Shown: positions 43,928-52,411, counted from the first letter of the stretch. The stretch is DNA of 64,000 nt from an uncultured Eubacteriales bacterium (GCA_902793605.1 CADBEB010000008.1:1-64000); one strand, 5' to 3'. The notes: generated by a model from the letters alone, not told the origin. Numbers and translations: made by a program.

Positions 43928-44876
43928 CTGTTTCGTCTCCTCCGATCCCGCCCCTTCGAAAGAGGCTGTAGAATCCGAACATCGTACATGCGACGATCAC
44001 CCCGACGGCAATATCCAGCGGAAGGATCAGTCCCGCAGAAAGGATTGCTCCCGGTGTGCCCTTTGGTATATGGTTGTCCAGTCCGTTTGCCCCGCTGAAG
44101 AAAACATAGCCCTTGGCCAGTATATAAAAGATCAGTGCTGAAGCCGTAAAAACCCGAAAGCGCTTTTCCGTCAGAAAATGATCGATATCCGCGTCTCCGA
44201 GTGAGGAAGCCAGGATGATCAGTCCGGTACCGAGCACAGCGCCACCGGAAAAGCCGCCCCCCGGACCCAGGTGGCCGTTCAGGAGAATATAGATCCCGAA
44301 CAGCAGGATAAAACTCCCCTGCAGCGTCCCCGCAAGCCGCAGGATCGGGTCCTTATCCGTCGGATAATACTTTTCAAAGCGTACACGGTAGTAATCTTCC
44401 CTGTCCTTCCGGGTGTTGGTTTCATCCAGTTTCAGCATCAGCATCACGACCACAAGCGCAGTAAACAGGACATGGCTTTCCCCCAGCGTGTCAAAAGCAC
44501 GATAATCCAGGATCATCCCTGCCACGGCATTCACCGCGCCGGTTTCCTCCGTCCCGCGCTCGATATAGCGGTCCGCGATCGCTTCAGCCCTCGGATTCTC
44601 GCGACCGTAAGCTGTGATATGCGCTGTCATGTACAGAAATACCAGCGCAAGCGTCAGGCAGCAGGCGAATGCCGCGATCACATACCAAAGATGAAAGGCT
44701 TTTCGCTCTTTTTCAGCGATCTGCCGGGTTTGGGGAAGCGATTCGATTCGTTCTGCTGCCGATCGTTCCAGTTCATGCTTTCTGTCAAGCGAGATATCAT
44801 AGCCTTCCTGAAGTTCCGGCATCCGTTCAAACGCGTCAAACTCACCGTCCAGCCAGCGGTTCAGCAAGTCTTTCAT
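43920..44876 (-). CDS. MbhE-MrpB fusion subunit
   Basis: A 318-residue protein combining two antiporter modules. Residues 1-60 are a hydrophilic helical N-terminus not usual for either part. Residues about 60-155 resemble MbhE/the C-terminal end of MrpA, with GTEETGAVNAVAGMILDYRA and FDTLGE. Residues about 180-305 are an MnhB/MrpB domain, with GHLGPGGGFSGGAVLGTG. In Mbh hydrogenases these are separate genes mbhE and mbhF; here they are joined. It overlaps the DUF4040 gene by four bases upstream and mrpC by eight downstream. Confidence 0.88.
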   Translation of the reverse strand: MKDLLNRWLDGEFDAFERMPELQEGYDISLDRKHELERSAAERIESLPQTRQIAEKERKAFHLWYVIAAFACCLTLALVFLYMTAHITAYGRENPRAEAIADRYIERGTEETGAVNAVAGMILDYRAFDTLGESHVLFTALVVVMLMLKLDETNTRKDREDYYRVRFEKYYPTDKDPILRLAGTLQGSFILLFGIYILLNGHLGPGGGFSGGAVLGTGLIILASSLGDADIDHFLTEKRFRVFTASALIFYILAKGYVFFSGANGLDNHIPKGTPGAILSAGLILPLDIAVGVIVACTMFGFYSLFRRGGIGGDETDD

Positions 44877-45139
44877 GACTTCTCACCGCCCTTCCGGTCG
44901 ATCTCCCGGAGTTTCTTCAGCGTCAGCAGAAAAAGCATACCGCTGACGCCCGCGCCGACGGCCGCTTCCGTGATTGCAAGGTCGGGTGACTCCATCAGGA
45001 TCCAGAGCACACACATGACCGAGCTGTATGCCATAAACACAAGGACAGACTGCAGCAGGCTCCTGGCAAGATTGACACCGATCACACAGCCCAGGAGCAA
45101 AACCAGCAGCAGGATCCTGCATATTTCGATCAGTTCCAT
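44873..45139 (-). CDS. DUF4040/MbhD subunit (MrpA C-terminal piece)
   Basis: An 88-residue protein with about three transmembrane helices and the segment SPDLAITEAAVGAGVSGMLF, the hallmark of DUF4040, which in classical MrpA lies near the C-terminus and in Mbh is the separate MbhD. It has a four-base overlap with the fusion gene downstream and overlaps mrpG by ten bases upstream. The frame extends to 45433, but the ATG at 45139 avoids most overlap and has a usable Shine-Dalgarno site (GGAAAAG). Confidence 0.88.
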   Translation of the reverse strand: MELIEICRILLLVLLLGCVIGVNLARSLLQSVLVFMAYSSVMCVLWILMESPDLAITEAAVGAGVSGMLFLLTLKKLREIDRKGGEKS

Positions 45140-45441
45140 ATCTTTTCCGACTCCCTCATATTCCTGGATTCCACCATGGACAGAAAATGGGTTGATACCG
45201 GAGAAGTGATCCACAGGAATATCAGCGGAAGAAACAGCTTCGCGCATACCGGCACGGAAGGTGCGCTGACCGCCAGGGCAACCGTTGTGAACATCAGGCC
45301 CATAGTGTCTCCCAGTCCGGCAGCATGCAGACGGTTCATCGCGCAGCCAAACCGGCAATTCCCCAGCACCCCGGCAGTCAGGAACAGGAGGCCGGCCACC
45401 AGTGCCGCTGCTGTTGCCCAGAAGCAGATCCACTCACTCAT
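45130..45441 (-). CDS. mrpG: Mrp antiporter subunit G (MbhC-like)
   Basis: A 103-residue, three-helix membrane protein. Family features include the central RLHAAGLGDTMG (about 37-48) and KLFLPLIFLWITSPVSTH. It overlaps mrpF by eight bases and the DUF4040 gene by ten. The ATG at 45441 is preferred over a start ten codons upstream. Confidence 0.92.
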   Translation of the reverse strand: MSEWICFWATAAALVAGLLFLTAGVLGNCRFGCAMNRLHAAGLGDTMGLMFTTVALAVSAPSVPVCAKLFLPLIFLWITSPVSTHFLSMVESRNMRESEKIWN

Positions 45442-45742
45442 GGTTTTCCTCCTTTCCGGGTCCGATCGCATGTGCCGGGATAATCACCCGGGTCAGGATC
45501 AGCACCGTAACAAAACTGATCATGGTATAGATCAGCGCCACGTCGATCAGCCAGCTTTCCTTCAGCATGGACGAAAGGATCAGGATTGCGGCATTTACCA
45601 TCGTGCCGATCATATTCGTGGCGATCAGCCGGTTCGCAACCCCCGGTACGCAGATCGCCCGCATCAGCATGACCGCCATCAGGATCGCCAGGTAGACAAG
45701 CGCCGCGGAGTACAGATAAGTATAGGCAGTTGAGATATTCAT
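45434..45742 (-). CDS. mrpF: Mrp antiporter subunit F (MbhB-like)
   Basis: A 102-residue, three-helix membrane protein with the typical NRLIATNMIGTM segment (about 37-48) and VALIYTMISFVTVLILTR. It overlaps mrpE by four bases and mrpG by eight. Subunits E, F and G form a membrane layer at one end of Mrp complexes. Confidence 0.92.
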   Translation of the reverse strand: MNISTAYTYLYSAALVYLAILMAVMLMRAICVPGVANRLIATNMIGTMVNAAILILSSMLKESWLIDVALIYTMISFVTVLILTRVIIPAHAIGPGKEENHE

Positions 45743-46197
45743 CGCGGAAATCTCCTCAGCAGTCGCACAAATGACGAGTTTTCAATGTGATCAGCATATT
45801 CGCTTCGCAGTGCGTGGATGATAAAGCGGTCTCCTTCCTGGCGCACCGTGATGGTTCCCGGCGTCAGGGTGATCGAGTTGGCCAGGATCACATTCAGTCC
45901 CATGCGGCCGAGGCCGGAATTGAACTCTTTGATGATCGGCTCCGGCTTTTTCCCGGGGCTGAAGGACAGAAGCGCGACCCGGACCGCCGCGACCGCCGCT
46001 TCGCGCAGCAGGTTCAGCAGATAAAGAAGAAAGATCGGGAGCGAACGGAGAAGAAGCAGATCACGCCTGAGCGTCCAGTGAAAAACACGTATCATGAAAA
46101 GATACACAAGTGCAATAACAATCATGCCGATCGCCATGATCTCCACTGTGATCCGTCCGTTCAGCACTATCCACAGCAAAAACAGCAAGACCGGCAT
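45739..46197 (-). CDS. mrpE: Mrp antiporter subunit E (MbhA-like)
   Basis: A 152-residue protein, the first gene of the cluster. Two hydrophobic helices (about 1-65) precede a soluble domain with NVILANSITLTPGTITV (about 102-118), a strong MrpE signature. An extended -10 promoter lies about 35 bases upstream and the downstream genes all overlap or nearly touch, so the ten genes to 36966 are one operon. Confidence 0.93.
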   Translation of the reverse strand: MPVLLFLLWIVLNGRITVEIMAIGMIVIALVYLFMIRVFHWTLRRDLLLLRSLPIFLLYLLNLLREAAVAAVRVALLSFSPGKKPEPIIKEFNSGLGRMGLNVILANSITLTPGTITVRQEGDRFIIHALRSEYADHIENSSFVRLLRRFPR

Positions 46198-46229
46198 GGC
46201 TTCGCCCCTCTTTCATTCCGTTTCATCGT

Positions 46230-46238
46230 ATTATAACA
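46230..46238 (-). promoter_or_regulatory. Extended -10 promoter of the Mrp-like operon
   Basis: Minus-strand TGTTATAAT (TGn plus perfect TATAAT, -10 at 46230-46235). No good -35 is seen at 16-18 bases, consistent with an extended -10 promoter. It diverges from the aquaporin promoter. Confidence 0.65.
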
Positions 46239-46280
46239 CAGTTATTCTCTCCGTACCATCATCATCCTGTGATGATTCTC

Positions 46281-46309
46281 TTGTAAAACACATGATATTG
46301 AGTTATAAT
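46281..46309 (+). promoter_or_regulatory. Promoter of the aquaporin gene
   Basis: TTGTAA (46281-46286) and TATAAT (46304-46309) with a 17-base spacer, about 35 bases upstream of the start at 46352. Confidence 0.75.
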
Positions 46310-46351
46310 ACACCCCGGTTCTACAACAGGTAGAAAAAAGGAGGAAGAAAA

Positions 46352-47002
46352 ATGAAGGAAATCAAAAAGTACCTGGCTGAGTTCATCGGCACGGCTGTCC
46401 TGGTGCTCTTCGCCTGCGGCGTCGCGGGCCAGATCTGCGCCACCGGCGTCTCCGGGCTAATCGGGACCGCCCTGGCGTTCGGTCTCGTGATCGTCGCCAT
46501 GGCTTACTCCATCGGCAATGTTTCCGGCTGCCATATCAACCCGGCCGTATCCATCGCCATGCTGATCAGCAAAAAGATCTCCGTGAAGGATTTCTGCGGC
46601 TACATCGTGGCCCAATTCCTGGGTGCCATCGCCGGTGCCGCAGTCCTGAACTTTATCGTGAAGGATCCTTCCAAGCTCGGCTGCAATGCACTCTATAACG
46701 GCAGCGCCCTGATGAGCTTCGGGATCGAAGTGATCCTGACCTTCGTCTTCGTGATCGCGATCCTGGGCGTTACCTCCAAGGAGTCCAACGGAAACATCGC
46801 CGGCCTGGTCATCGGCGGCGCCCTGGTGCTTGTGCACCTGCTGGGTATCAACTTCACCGGCACTTCCGTAAACCCCGCCCGTTCCTTCGGCCCGGCCCTG
46901 ATCGCCGGTAACCTGGACGGGATCTGGGTCTTCCTGCTGGCTCCCCTCGTCGGCGGTGCCCTGGCGGCTGTGGTCTACAGCTTCCTGTCCTCCGACAAGT
47001 GA
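46352..47002 (+). CDS. MIP-family aquaporin (AqpZ-like)
   Basis: A 216-residue channel with six membrane helices and two NPA boxes: HINPAVS (about 60-66) and SVNPARSFGPAL (about 170-181). The second box followed by Arg-Ser-Phe-Gly-Pro and the absence of an Asp after NPAR favour a water channel over a glycerol facilitator. It is monocistronic, with its own promoter and a terminator. Its divergent placement from a cation antiporter operon fits osmotic balance but could be chance. Confidence 0.92.
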   Translation: MKEIKKYLAEFIGTAVLVLFACGVAGQICATGVSGLIGTALAFGLVIVAMAYSIGNVSGCHINPAVSIAMLISKKISVKDFCGYIVAQFLGAIAGAAVLNFIVKDPSKLGCNALYNGSALMSFGIEVILTFVFVIAILGVTSKESNGNIAGLVIGGALVLVHLLGINFTGTSVNPARSFGPALIAGNLDGIWVFLLAPLVGGALAAVVYSFLSSDK

Positions 47003-47021
47003 TTGATCCCATCCCAAAAGC

Positions 47022-47060
47022 AACGGAACCTGCCATCCGACCGGCAGGTTCCGTTTTTAT
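47022..47060. terminator. Bidirectional terminator between aqp and rsmI
   Basis: A 13-base-pair stem (AACGGAACCTGCC at 47022-47034 with GGCAGGTTCCGTT at 47043-47055) is followed by TTTAT on the plus strand and by TGCTTTTGGG on the minus strand. It overlaps the rsmI stop codon region. Confidence 0.88.
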
Positions 47061-47914
47061 TCCTCAAACAGTTTTTTCAGCGTCAGCGCCGCCTGCTTAA
47101 CGGCGTTTTTCTTTTCCCCTGCGACGATCAGTTCCTCCTGTGCCTCCCGCAGGCTCCGGCCCTGTTTCATCGCTTCGATCAGTTTTGCTTCCATGGGCCA
47201 TTCGACTGTTTCCGGTTTCGCTTCCGGAATCGTCACCCCGTGCAGATCAAGGATCACGCAATACTCGCCCTTCTCGGTTTTCTCGTTGGCCTTCAGTTCG
47301 GCAAGCACTTCCTCCGGACTTCCCCAGATTGTTTTTTCATGCAGCTTGGTCAGGTCACAGCAGACCGTCATCCGGGATTCCGGCAGTGTTTCCAGGATCG
47401 CTTCGGTCAGGTCGATGATCCGGAACGGTGATTCGTGAAGGATCGCTACCTTCACGCCTTTCCCGATCTCCTTCAGGCGCTCCTTCAGGTCTTTCTTTTC
47501 CCGCGGCAGGAAACCGTAGAAAGCGAATTCCCGCGCGTCAGACCCGCTCACGGAAACCGCCGCGATCCCGGCGCAGCATCCTGGGATCGGGATCACGGGG
47601 ATCTTCTGCGCGATGCATTCCCGGACGACTTCACAGCCGGGGTCGGAGATACACGGCGTTCCCGCGTCCGTCACCAGTGCGGCTGAAAGATCCTCCCCGA
47701 GGATCTTCGCTGCCAGTTCCGCCGCCTTGCTCTCCTCGTTGTGACGGTGACAGCTGACCAGCGTGGCATGAAAGCCGAACACCTGGCACAGTTTCATCGT
47801 CACCCGGGTATCCTCGGCAATGATCAGGTCCGCAGCCCGCAGCGTATCCGTCGCCCGTGGTGAAAGATCCTGCAGGTTGCCGATCGGGGTCGCGACCACA
47901 TACAGAACAGCCAT
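47057..47914 (-). CDS. rsmI: 16S rRNA (cytidine(1402)-2'-O)-methyltransferase
   Basis: A 285-residue SAM-dependent enzyme of the tetrapyrrole-methylase fold. The N-terminus VVATPIGNLQDLSPRA and the central AEDTRVT and LVTDAGTPCISDPG segments are diagnostic for RsmI, which methylates the ribose of C1402 in the ribosomal P site. Its start codon lies one base after the rsmH stop. Since RsmH makes N4-methyl on the same cytidine, the two genes together yield m4Cm1402. The C-terminal helix KQAALTLKKLFEE is typical. Confidence 0.95.
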   Translation of the reverse strand: MAVLYVVATPIGNLQDLSPRATDTLRAADLIIAEDTRVTMKLCQVFGFHATLVSCHRHNEESKAAELAAKILGEDLSAALVTDAGTPCISDPGCEVVRECIAQKIPVIPIPGCCAGIAAVSVSGSDAREFAFYGFLPREKKDLKERLKEIGKGVKVAILHESPFRIIDLTEAILETLPESRMTVCCDLTKLHEKTIWGSPEEVLAELKANEKTEKGEYCVILDLHGVTIPEAKPETVEWPMEAKLIEAMKQGRSLREAQEELIVAGEKKNAVKQAALTLKKLFEE

Positions 47915-47915
47915 G

Positions 47916-48863
47916 TCAAGCCTCCGTTACGAGTTTTTCCGCCACCCGCAGTTTGGCGCTGCGTGCCCTGGGGTTTCGTTCCGTCTCTTCGGCAGAAGGC
48001 GGCACCGCGCCGCCTGCCAGCACCTTTACCGCCGGCTTCCGTCCGCAGGTGCAGATCGGAGCCTTCGGCGGGCAGATACACGGGTTCTCAAGCTGCTTAA
48101 AGCAGCGTTTTACGATCCGGTCTTCCAGCGAATGGAAGGTGATCACACAAAGCCTTCCCCCCGGTTTCAGGCAGTCCATCAGGTCCCGGAGCGCCTGCTC
48201 CAGGGGCTTTAGTTCGTCGTTCACCGCAATCCGGACCGCCTGGAAAGTCCGCCGGGCCGGATGGCCTTCCTCTTTCCGGCGGACCGCCTTCGGGATCGCC
48301 GCATCGACCGCATGGACCAGGTCAAAGGTGGTTTCAAAGGGCTTCTGCGCCCGGTGTTCACAGATCATCCGGGCGATCCTTGCCGCCCATTTTTCTTCTC
48401 CGTAATCGCGGATGATCTCCGTCAGTTCATGCTCGTCCGCAGTGTTCAGCAGTTCCGCCGCCGTCATGCCCTGGCTCTGATCCATCCGCATATCCAGCGG
48501 AGCTTCCTCATGATAGCTGAAACCGCGCTCTGCCGTATCCAGCTGCGGGCTGGAAACACCAAGGTCCAGCAGCGCGCCGTCCAGCGGACCTGCCCCGGCT
48601 TCTGCAAGCAAGGCTTTCGCATCATGGAAGTTCCCCCGGATCGCCGTAAACCCGGGAAACCCGGAAAGCCGTTCGGAAGCGGCGCGGATCGCATTCGCGT
48701 CCCGGTCGATACCGTACAGCTTCGCGGTCCCGCCGGAAGCCTTCAGGATCGCTTCGCTGTGGCCTCCGCCTCCCAGCGTGCCGTCACAGTAGACCCCGTT
48801 TTGCCGGACATTCATCCATGCCAGTACTTCCTGCAGCAAAACCGGCTCATGCCTGAATTCCAT
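47916..48863 (-). CDS. rsmH: 16S rRNA (cytosine(1402)-N4)-methyltransferase
   Basis: A 315-residue methyltransferase (MraW). The N-terminus MEFRHEPVLLQEVLAWM, the SAM-binding YCDGTLGGGGHSEAIL and LDLGVSSPQLD are classical. It methylates N4 of C1402. The frame extends to 48923 but MEFRHEP is the family start. The gene is usually in the division and cell wall cluster after mraZ; here it sits between valS and rsmI, with no mraZ, ftsL or pbp genes in view. Confidence 0.95.
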   Translation of the reverse strand: MEFRHEPVLLQEVLAWMNVRQNGVYCDGTLGGGGHSEAILKASGGTAKLYGIDRDANAIRAASERLSGFPGFTAIRGNFHDAKALLAEAGAGPLDGALLDLGVSSPQLDTAERGFSYHEEAPLDMRMDQSQGMTAAELLNTADEHELTEIIRDYGEEKWAARIARMICEHRAQKPFETTFDLVHAVDAAIPKAVRRKEEGHPARRTFQAVRIAVNDELKPLEQALRDLMDCLKPGGRLCVITFHSLEDRIVKRCFKQLENPCICPPKAPICTCGRKPAVKVLAGGAVPPSAEETERNPRARSAKLRVAEKLVTEA

Positions 48864-48927
48864 TGCGCAGTGTTTTCTCCTTTCGGACATGAGAGGGCTG
48901 CGGAAATCCGCAGCCCCCTGCATCAGG

Positions 48928-51582
48928 TCAGATGTTCTCTTTCAGTTCCGCGATGCGGTTCAGCAGAGCCGCCGCCTTGGCTTTCGCCGCTTCAAGCTTG
49001 TCCTTCTCCGCCTGCACCAGGTGCGCCGGCGCCTTGCTCAGGAAACCCGGATTCTTCAGCATGCCTTCAGAACGGGCAGTTTCCTTCTTCAGGTTCTCCA
49101 GTTCCTTGGTCAGCCGGGCCACTTCCTTCTCAAAGTCCACCAGGTCACCCAGCGGGATGAACAGTTCGCCGGCGGTGATCACCGCGCTCACGGTCTTTTC
49201 GGTTACCTCGTTCCGGTCGGTCAGGATCTCCACCTGTTCCGCTCCTGCCAGGCGGCGGAAATAGCCGTCGCCTCCCCGCAGAGTCTCTGCCCAGCCTTCC
49301 GCCGGCAGCAGCATCAGCCGCGTCCGTTTCGAAGGTGCCACATTCATTTCGCTGCGAAGGTTCCGGATCGACCGGATGATCTCCATCACACCCTGCATCT
49401 TCTGCTCGTCCTCGGCAAACACAAGGCCTTCTTCATATTCCGGCCACTTCTGCAGCATCAGGAACCCTTCGCTGTCCGGCAGGTATTTGTAAACCTGTTC
49501 CGTCAGGAACGGCATAAAGGGATGCAGCAGCTTCAGCAGGTTCTCCAGCACGAAGAGCAATACGCCCTTCACGGTCTCCTTGCTCTCACCGTCCTCGCCC
49601 AGCAGGCGGGACTTGCTCAGCTCGATGTACCAGTCGCAGAACTCGCTCCACGCAAAGTCATAGATCTTGGTGGCAGCCAGGCCGAAGTCGCCGTCTTCCA
49701 TATGGTCCGACACGTCCCTGATCGCTTCCTGGAGCCGCGTCAGAATCCATTTATCGGCAGTTTCCAGTTTCGCGGGATCAAAAGCCTTCCGCTCGTTCAC
49801 ATTCATCAGCACAAAGCGGCTCGCGTTCCACACCTTGTTGGCAAAGTTCCGGGCAGCTTCCACCTTGTCCTTGCTGTAGCGGGTATCGTTGCCGGGGCTC
49901 ACGCCCATCACCAGGCTGAAGCGCAGCGCGTCCGCGCCGTATTCCTCGACAACTTCCAGCGGGTCCACACCGTTGCCCAGGGACTTGGACATCTTCCTGC
50001 CCAGTTCGTCCCGCACCAGTCCGTGGATCAGCACGGTCTCAAACGGCGTCTCACCCATGTTCTCGATGCCGCTGAAGATCATCCGCGCCACCCAGAAAAA
50101 GATGATGTCATACCCTGTCACCAGCATGCTCGTCGGATAGAAGTACCTGAGATCTTCCGTCTGGTCAGGCCATCCCAGCGTGGAGAAGGGCCAGAGTGCG
50201 CTGGAGAACCAGGTATCCAGGACGTCCTCATCCTGGTGCACCTTGCCGCCGCATTTCGGGCAGGCGGTCAGATCCGTCCGGCTCACACTCATCTCACCGC
50301 AGTCGTCGCAGTACCAGGCGGGGATCCGGTGACCCCACCAGAGCTGACGGCTGATGCACCAGTCGCGAATATTCTCCATCCAGTTGTAGTAGATCTTGCT
50401 GAACCGGTCCGGCACAAAGCGGGTCTTGCCCTCTTTCACTGCCGCGATCGCCGGCTCAGCCAGCGGCTTCATTTTTACGAACCACTGCTCGCTCAGCCGC
50501 GGTTCAACGGGCGTGTCGCCGTGACGGTAGCAGAAACCGACGTTATGGCTGTAATCCTCGATCTTCACCAGCAGGCCCAGGCGTTCCAGTTCTTCCACCA
50601 CAGCCTTGCGGCATTCCAGGGGACCCATGCCCGCGTACTTCCCGGCGTTCTCGTTCATGGTGCCGTCGTCGTTGGTCACCGTGATGATCTCCAGGTCATG
50701 GCGCTGAGCCACTTCGAAGTCGTTCGGGTCGTGGGCAGGCGTCATCTTGACCGCACCGGTTCCGAATTCCATCTCCACATAGTCGTCTGCGACCACAGGG
50801 ATCTCTTTGTTCATGATCGGCAGGATGACTTTCTTTCCCACCAGGTCCGTATAGCGTTCATCCGCGGGGTTCACCGCCACGCCGGTATCGCCGAGCATCG
50901 TCTCCGGGCGGGTCGTAGCCACCACCACACCCTCGCTGCCGTCAGCGCCGGGATAGCGGATATGCCACAGGTGACTCGCCTGCTCCTTATATTCCACTTC
51001 AGCGTCGCTCAGGGCACTGCGGCACGCCGGACACCAGTTGATCATCCGCTGTCCGCGATAGATCAGTCCTTTTTCATACAGGCGCACAAACACTTCGCGC
51101 ACGGCTTTGCTGCAGCCCTCGTCCATCGTGAAGCGCTCGCGGCTCCAGTCGCAGCTGACGCCCATCTTCCGCTGCTGGTGCACGATCCGTCCGCCGTATT
51201 CCTTTTTCCAGTTCCAGGCACGTTCGAGGAAGGCTTCCCGGCCGAGCTGCTTCTTGCTCAGGCCCTCCTTGCGCATCGCCTCCACGATCTTGACTTCTGT
51301 CGCGATCGCGGCATGGTCCGTACCCGGCAGCCACAGCGTGGGATCTCCCTTCATCCGGTGATAGCGGACCGGCGCGTCCTGCAGGATGCAGTCCATCGCG
51401 TGACCCATATGCAGCTGCCCGGTAATGTTGGGCGGCGGCATCACGATCGTGAAGGGTTTCTTCCCTTCTTCCCGGTGCGCCACAAAGGCACCGGCATCTT
51501 CCCAGGCCTGGTAAAGCCCGGCTTCGATCTCCTGGGGGCTGAATCGGGTCGCCATATCGGCGCCGGTCATTTTCTTCTCCAT
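48928..51582 (-). CDS. valS: Valyl-tRNA synthetase
   Basis: An 884-residue class I synthetase that charges tRNA(Val). The HIGH motif is HMGH in PNITGQLHMGHAMD, and KMSKS lies in GRKMSKSLGNG. Two cysteine pairs (CPAC with the family spacing, and CDDCGE with CPKCGG) are likely zinc sites. The C-terminal coiled-coil arm (about 820-884, DFEKEVARLTKELENLKKE) is typical. The start is preceded by AGGAGGTTCACC. It lies 82 bases after rpmF; no T-box leader is recognisable in that gap. Confidence 0.97.
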   Translation of the reverse strand: MEKKMTGADMATRFSPQEIEAGLYQAWEDAGAFVAHREEGKKPFTIVMPPPNITGQLHMGHAMDCILQDAPVRYHRMKGDPTLWLPGTDHAAIATEVKIVEAMRKEGLSKKQLGREAFLERAWNWKKEYGGRIVHQQRKMGVSCDWSRERFTMDEGCSKAVREVFVRLYEKGLIYRGQRMINWCPACRSALSDAEVEYKEQASHLWHIRYPGADGSEGVVVATTRPETMLGDTGVAVNPADERYTDLVGKKVILPIMNKEIPVVADDYVEMEFGTGAVKMTPAHDPNDFEVAQRHDLEIITVTNDDGTMNENAGKYAGMGPLECRKAVVEELERLGLLVKIEDYSHNVGFCYRHGDTPVEPRLSEQWFVKMKPLAEPAIAAVKEGKTRFVPDRFSKIYYNWMENIRDWCISRQLWWGHRIPAWYCDDCGEMSVSRTDLTACPKCGGKVHQDEDVLDTWFSSALWPFSTLGWPDQTEDLRYFYPTSMLVTGYDIIFFWVARMIFSGIENMGETPFETVLIHGLVRDELGRKMSKSLGNGVDPLEVVEEYGADALRFSLVMGVSPGNDTRYSKDKVEAARNFANKVWNASRFVLMNVNERKAFDPAKLETADKWILTRLQEAIRDVSDHMEDGDFGLAATKIYDFAWSEFCDWYIELSKSRLLGEDGESKETVKGVLLFVLENLLKLLHPFMPFLTEQVYKYLPDSEGFLMLQKWPEYEEGLVFAEDEQKMQGVMEIIRSIRNLRSEMNVAPSKRTRLMLLPAEGWAETLRGGDGYFRRLAGAEQVEILTDRNEVTEKTVSAVITAGELFIPLGDLVDFEKEVARLTKELENLKKETARSEGMLKNPGFLSKAPAHLVQAEKDKLEAAKAKAAALLNRIAELKENI

Positions 51583-51596
51583 GGTGAACCTCCTAA

Positions 51597-51627
51597 AGAA
51601 ATAGCTCCGTCCCTGATGGGCGGAGCT
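51597..51627 (-). terminator. Weak terminator-like hairpin between rpmF and valS
   Basis: A seven-base-pair stem (51603-51609 with 51621-51627) is followed on the minus strand by ATTTCTTT. It could attenuate read-through from rpmF into valS. Confidence 0.45.
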
Positions 51628-51664
51628 GCATTTCTTGCATTCTGGCCAAAATAGCAGTCGACAA

Positions 51665-51859
51665 TCAGGCGTTCTTCGCTTCGTCCTTTGCGACGACTAC
51701 CTGGACGCCGTTATAATAACCGCAATTCTTGCACACGCGATGAGACAACTTCATCTGATGGCACTGGGGGCATTCACCGATGCCCGGCAGGCTCAGCTTC
51801 CAGTTGGCGCGGCGGCTGTGCTTGCGAGCCTTTGAGATTTTCCCTTTCGGAAGAGCCAT
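51665..51859 (-). CDS. rpmF: 50S ribosomal protein L32
   Basis: A 64-residue ribosomal protein. The N-terminus [19 protein letters not shown] and the zinc ribbon [20 protein letters not shown] with four cysteines mark the zinc-binding (C+) form of L32. It starts three bases after the yceD stop, the conserved arrangement. In many Firmicutes plsX follows; here valS does. Confidence 0.97.
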   Translation of the reverse strand: MALPKGKISKARKHSRRANWKLSLPGIGECPQCHQMKLSHRVCKNCGYYNGVQVVVAKDEAKNA

Positions 51860-51862
51860 GCT

Positions 51863-52354
51863 TCACACCTCCTCATTGTTTTCAAGCAATTGCTGCAACC
51901 CTGCGAACGGATATTGAATACCCGGTTCAGCGGGGGCAACATCCGGGTCCCTGTATTCAAAGCCCGGACAATCCTCTCTGCAGAGAAAGCGGATCGGCAG
52001 AGCCATGACGGCGTATGACATGACCAGTTTGTCCAGCGAAACCTCATGCCCTTCGTAGGCAAAGATCTCGTCGTCCTCCGGGTCGCCTCCCCTTTGGAAC
52101 ACCTCGTCGAACTCGTTCTCGATCTCGGCGATGGCGTCTTCCAGGCAGTTGGCGCAGGGAGCATGGGCAATGGTCCTGAGCTTGCCCCTGACCGAAATGT
52201 TTCCTTCCTCGTCCGACAGGAAAGAACCCTCGACGGTACAATCGTCGATCCGGACGATCATGCCGCTGATCTCCTGGTCCGCAATGGCCTGCGAACCTGA
52301 GAAGGAAATCTCCTGGCCGGGATGGGCTAAAGCATCCGATACGTCAAGCTTCAT
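51863..52354 (-). CDS. yceD: YceD family protein (DUF177)
   Basis: A 163-residue protein of the DUF177 family, almost always encoded just before rpmF. The CANCLEDA motif (about 65-72) and a second cysteine pair further on (FLCREDCPG) are characteristic. Homologues have been linked to 23S rRNA processing or accumulation in plants and bacteria. It has a perfect sigma-A promoter 29-57 bases upstream. Confidence 0.92.
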   Translation of the reverse strand: MKLDVSDALAHPGQEISFSGSQAIADQEISGMIVRIDDCTVEGSFLSDEEGNISVRGKLRTIAHAPCANCLEDAIAEIENEFDEVFQRGGDPEDDEIFAYEGHEVSLDKLVMSYAVMALPIRFLCREDCPGFEYRDPDVAPAEPGIQYPFAGLQQLLENNEEV

Positions 52355-52382
52355 GTCCTCACCTCAAAAGTGACCGTTTGAC

Positions 52383-52411
52383 ATTATAATTCCTTGAAAA
52401 CCTTTTGTCAA
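52383..52411 (-). promoter_or_regulatory. Consensus promoter of yceD-rpmF
   Basis: Minus-strand TTGACA (52406-52411) and TATAAT (52383-52388) with a spacer of exactly 17 bases, matching the sigma-A consensus at all 12 positions. The -35 lies 20 bases past the ackA stop. Confidence 0.9.

Noticed and set aside
48889-51654. A 921-codon plus-strand frame opposite valS
   Set aside because: It is the mirror of valS codon bias. HIGH, KMSKS and zinc motifs are all on the minus strand.
51583-51664. Possible T-box leader before valS
   Set aside because: The gap from rpmF to valS is only 82 bases, with no specifier loop or antiterminator box; only a weak hairpin is present.
52376-52390. TTGACA directly followed by TATAAT on the plus strand near yceD
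   Set aside because: The two hexamers are adjacent or overlapping with no spacer, so they cannot form a promoter; the functional promoter is on the minus strand.
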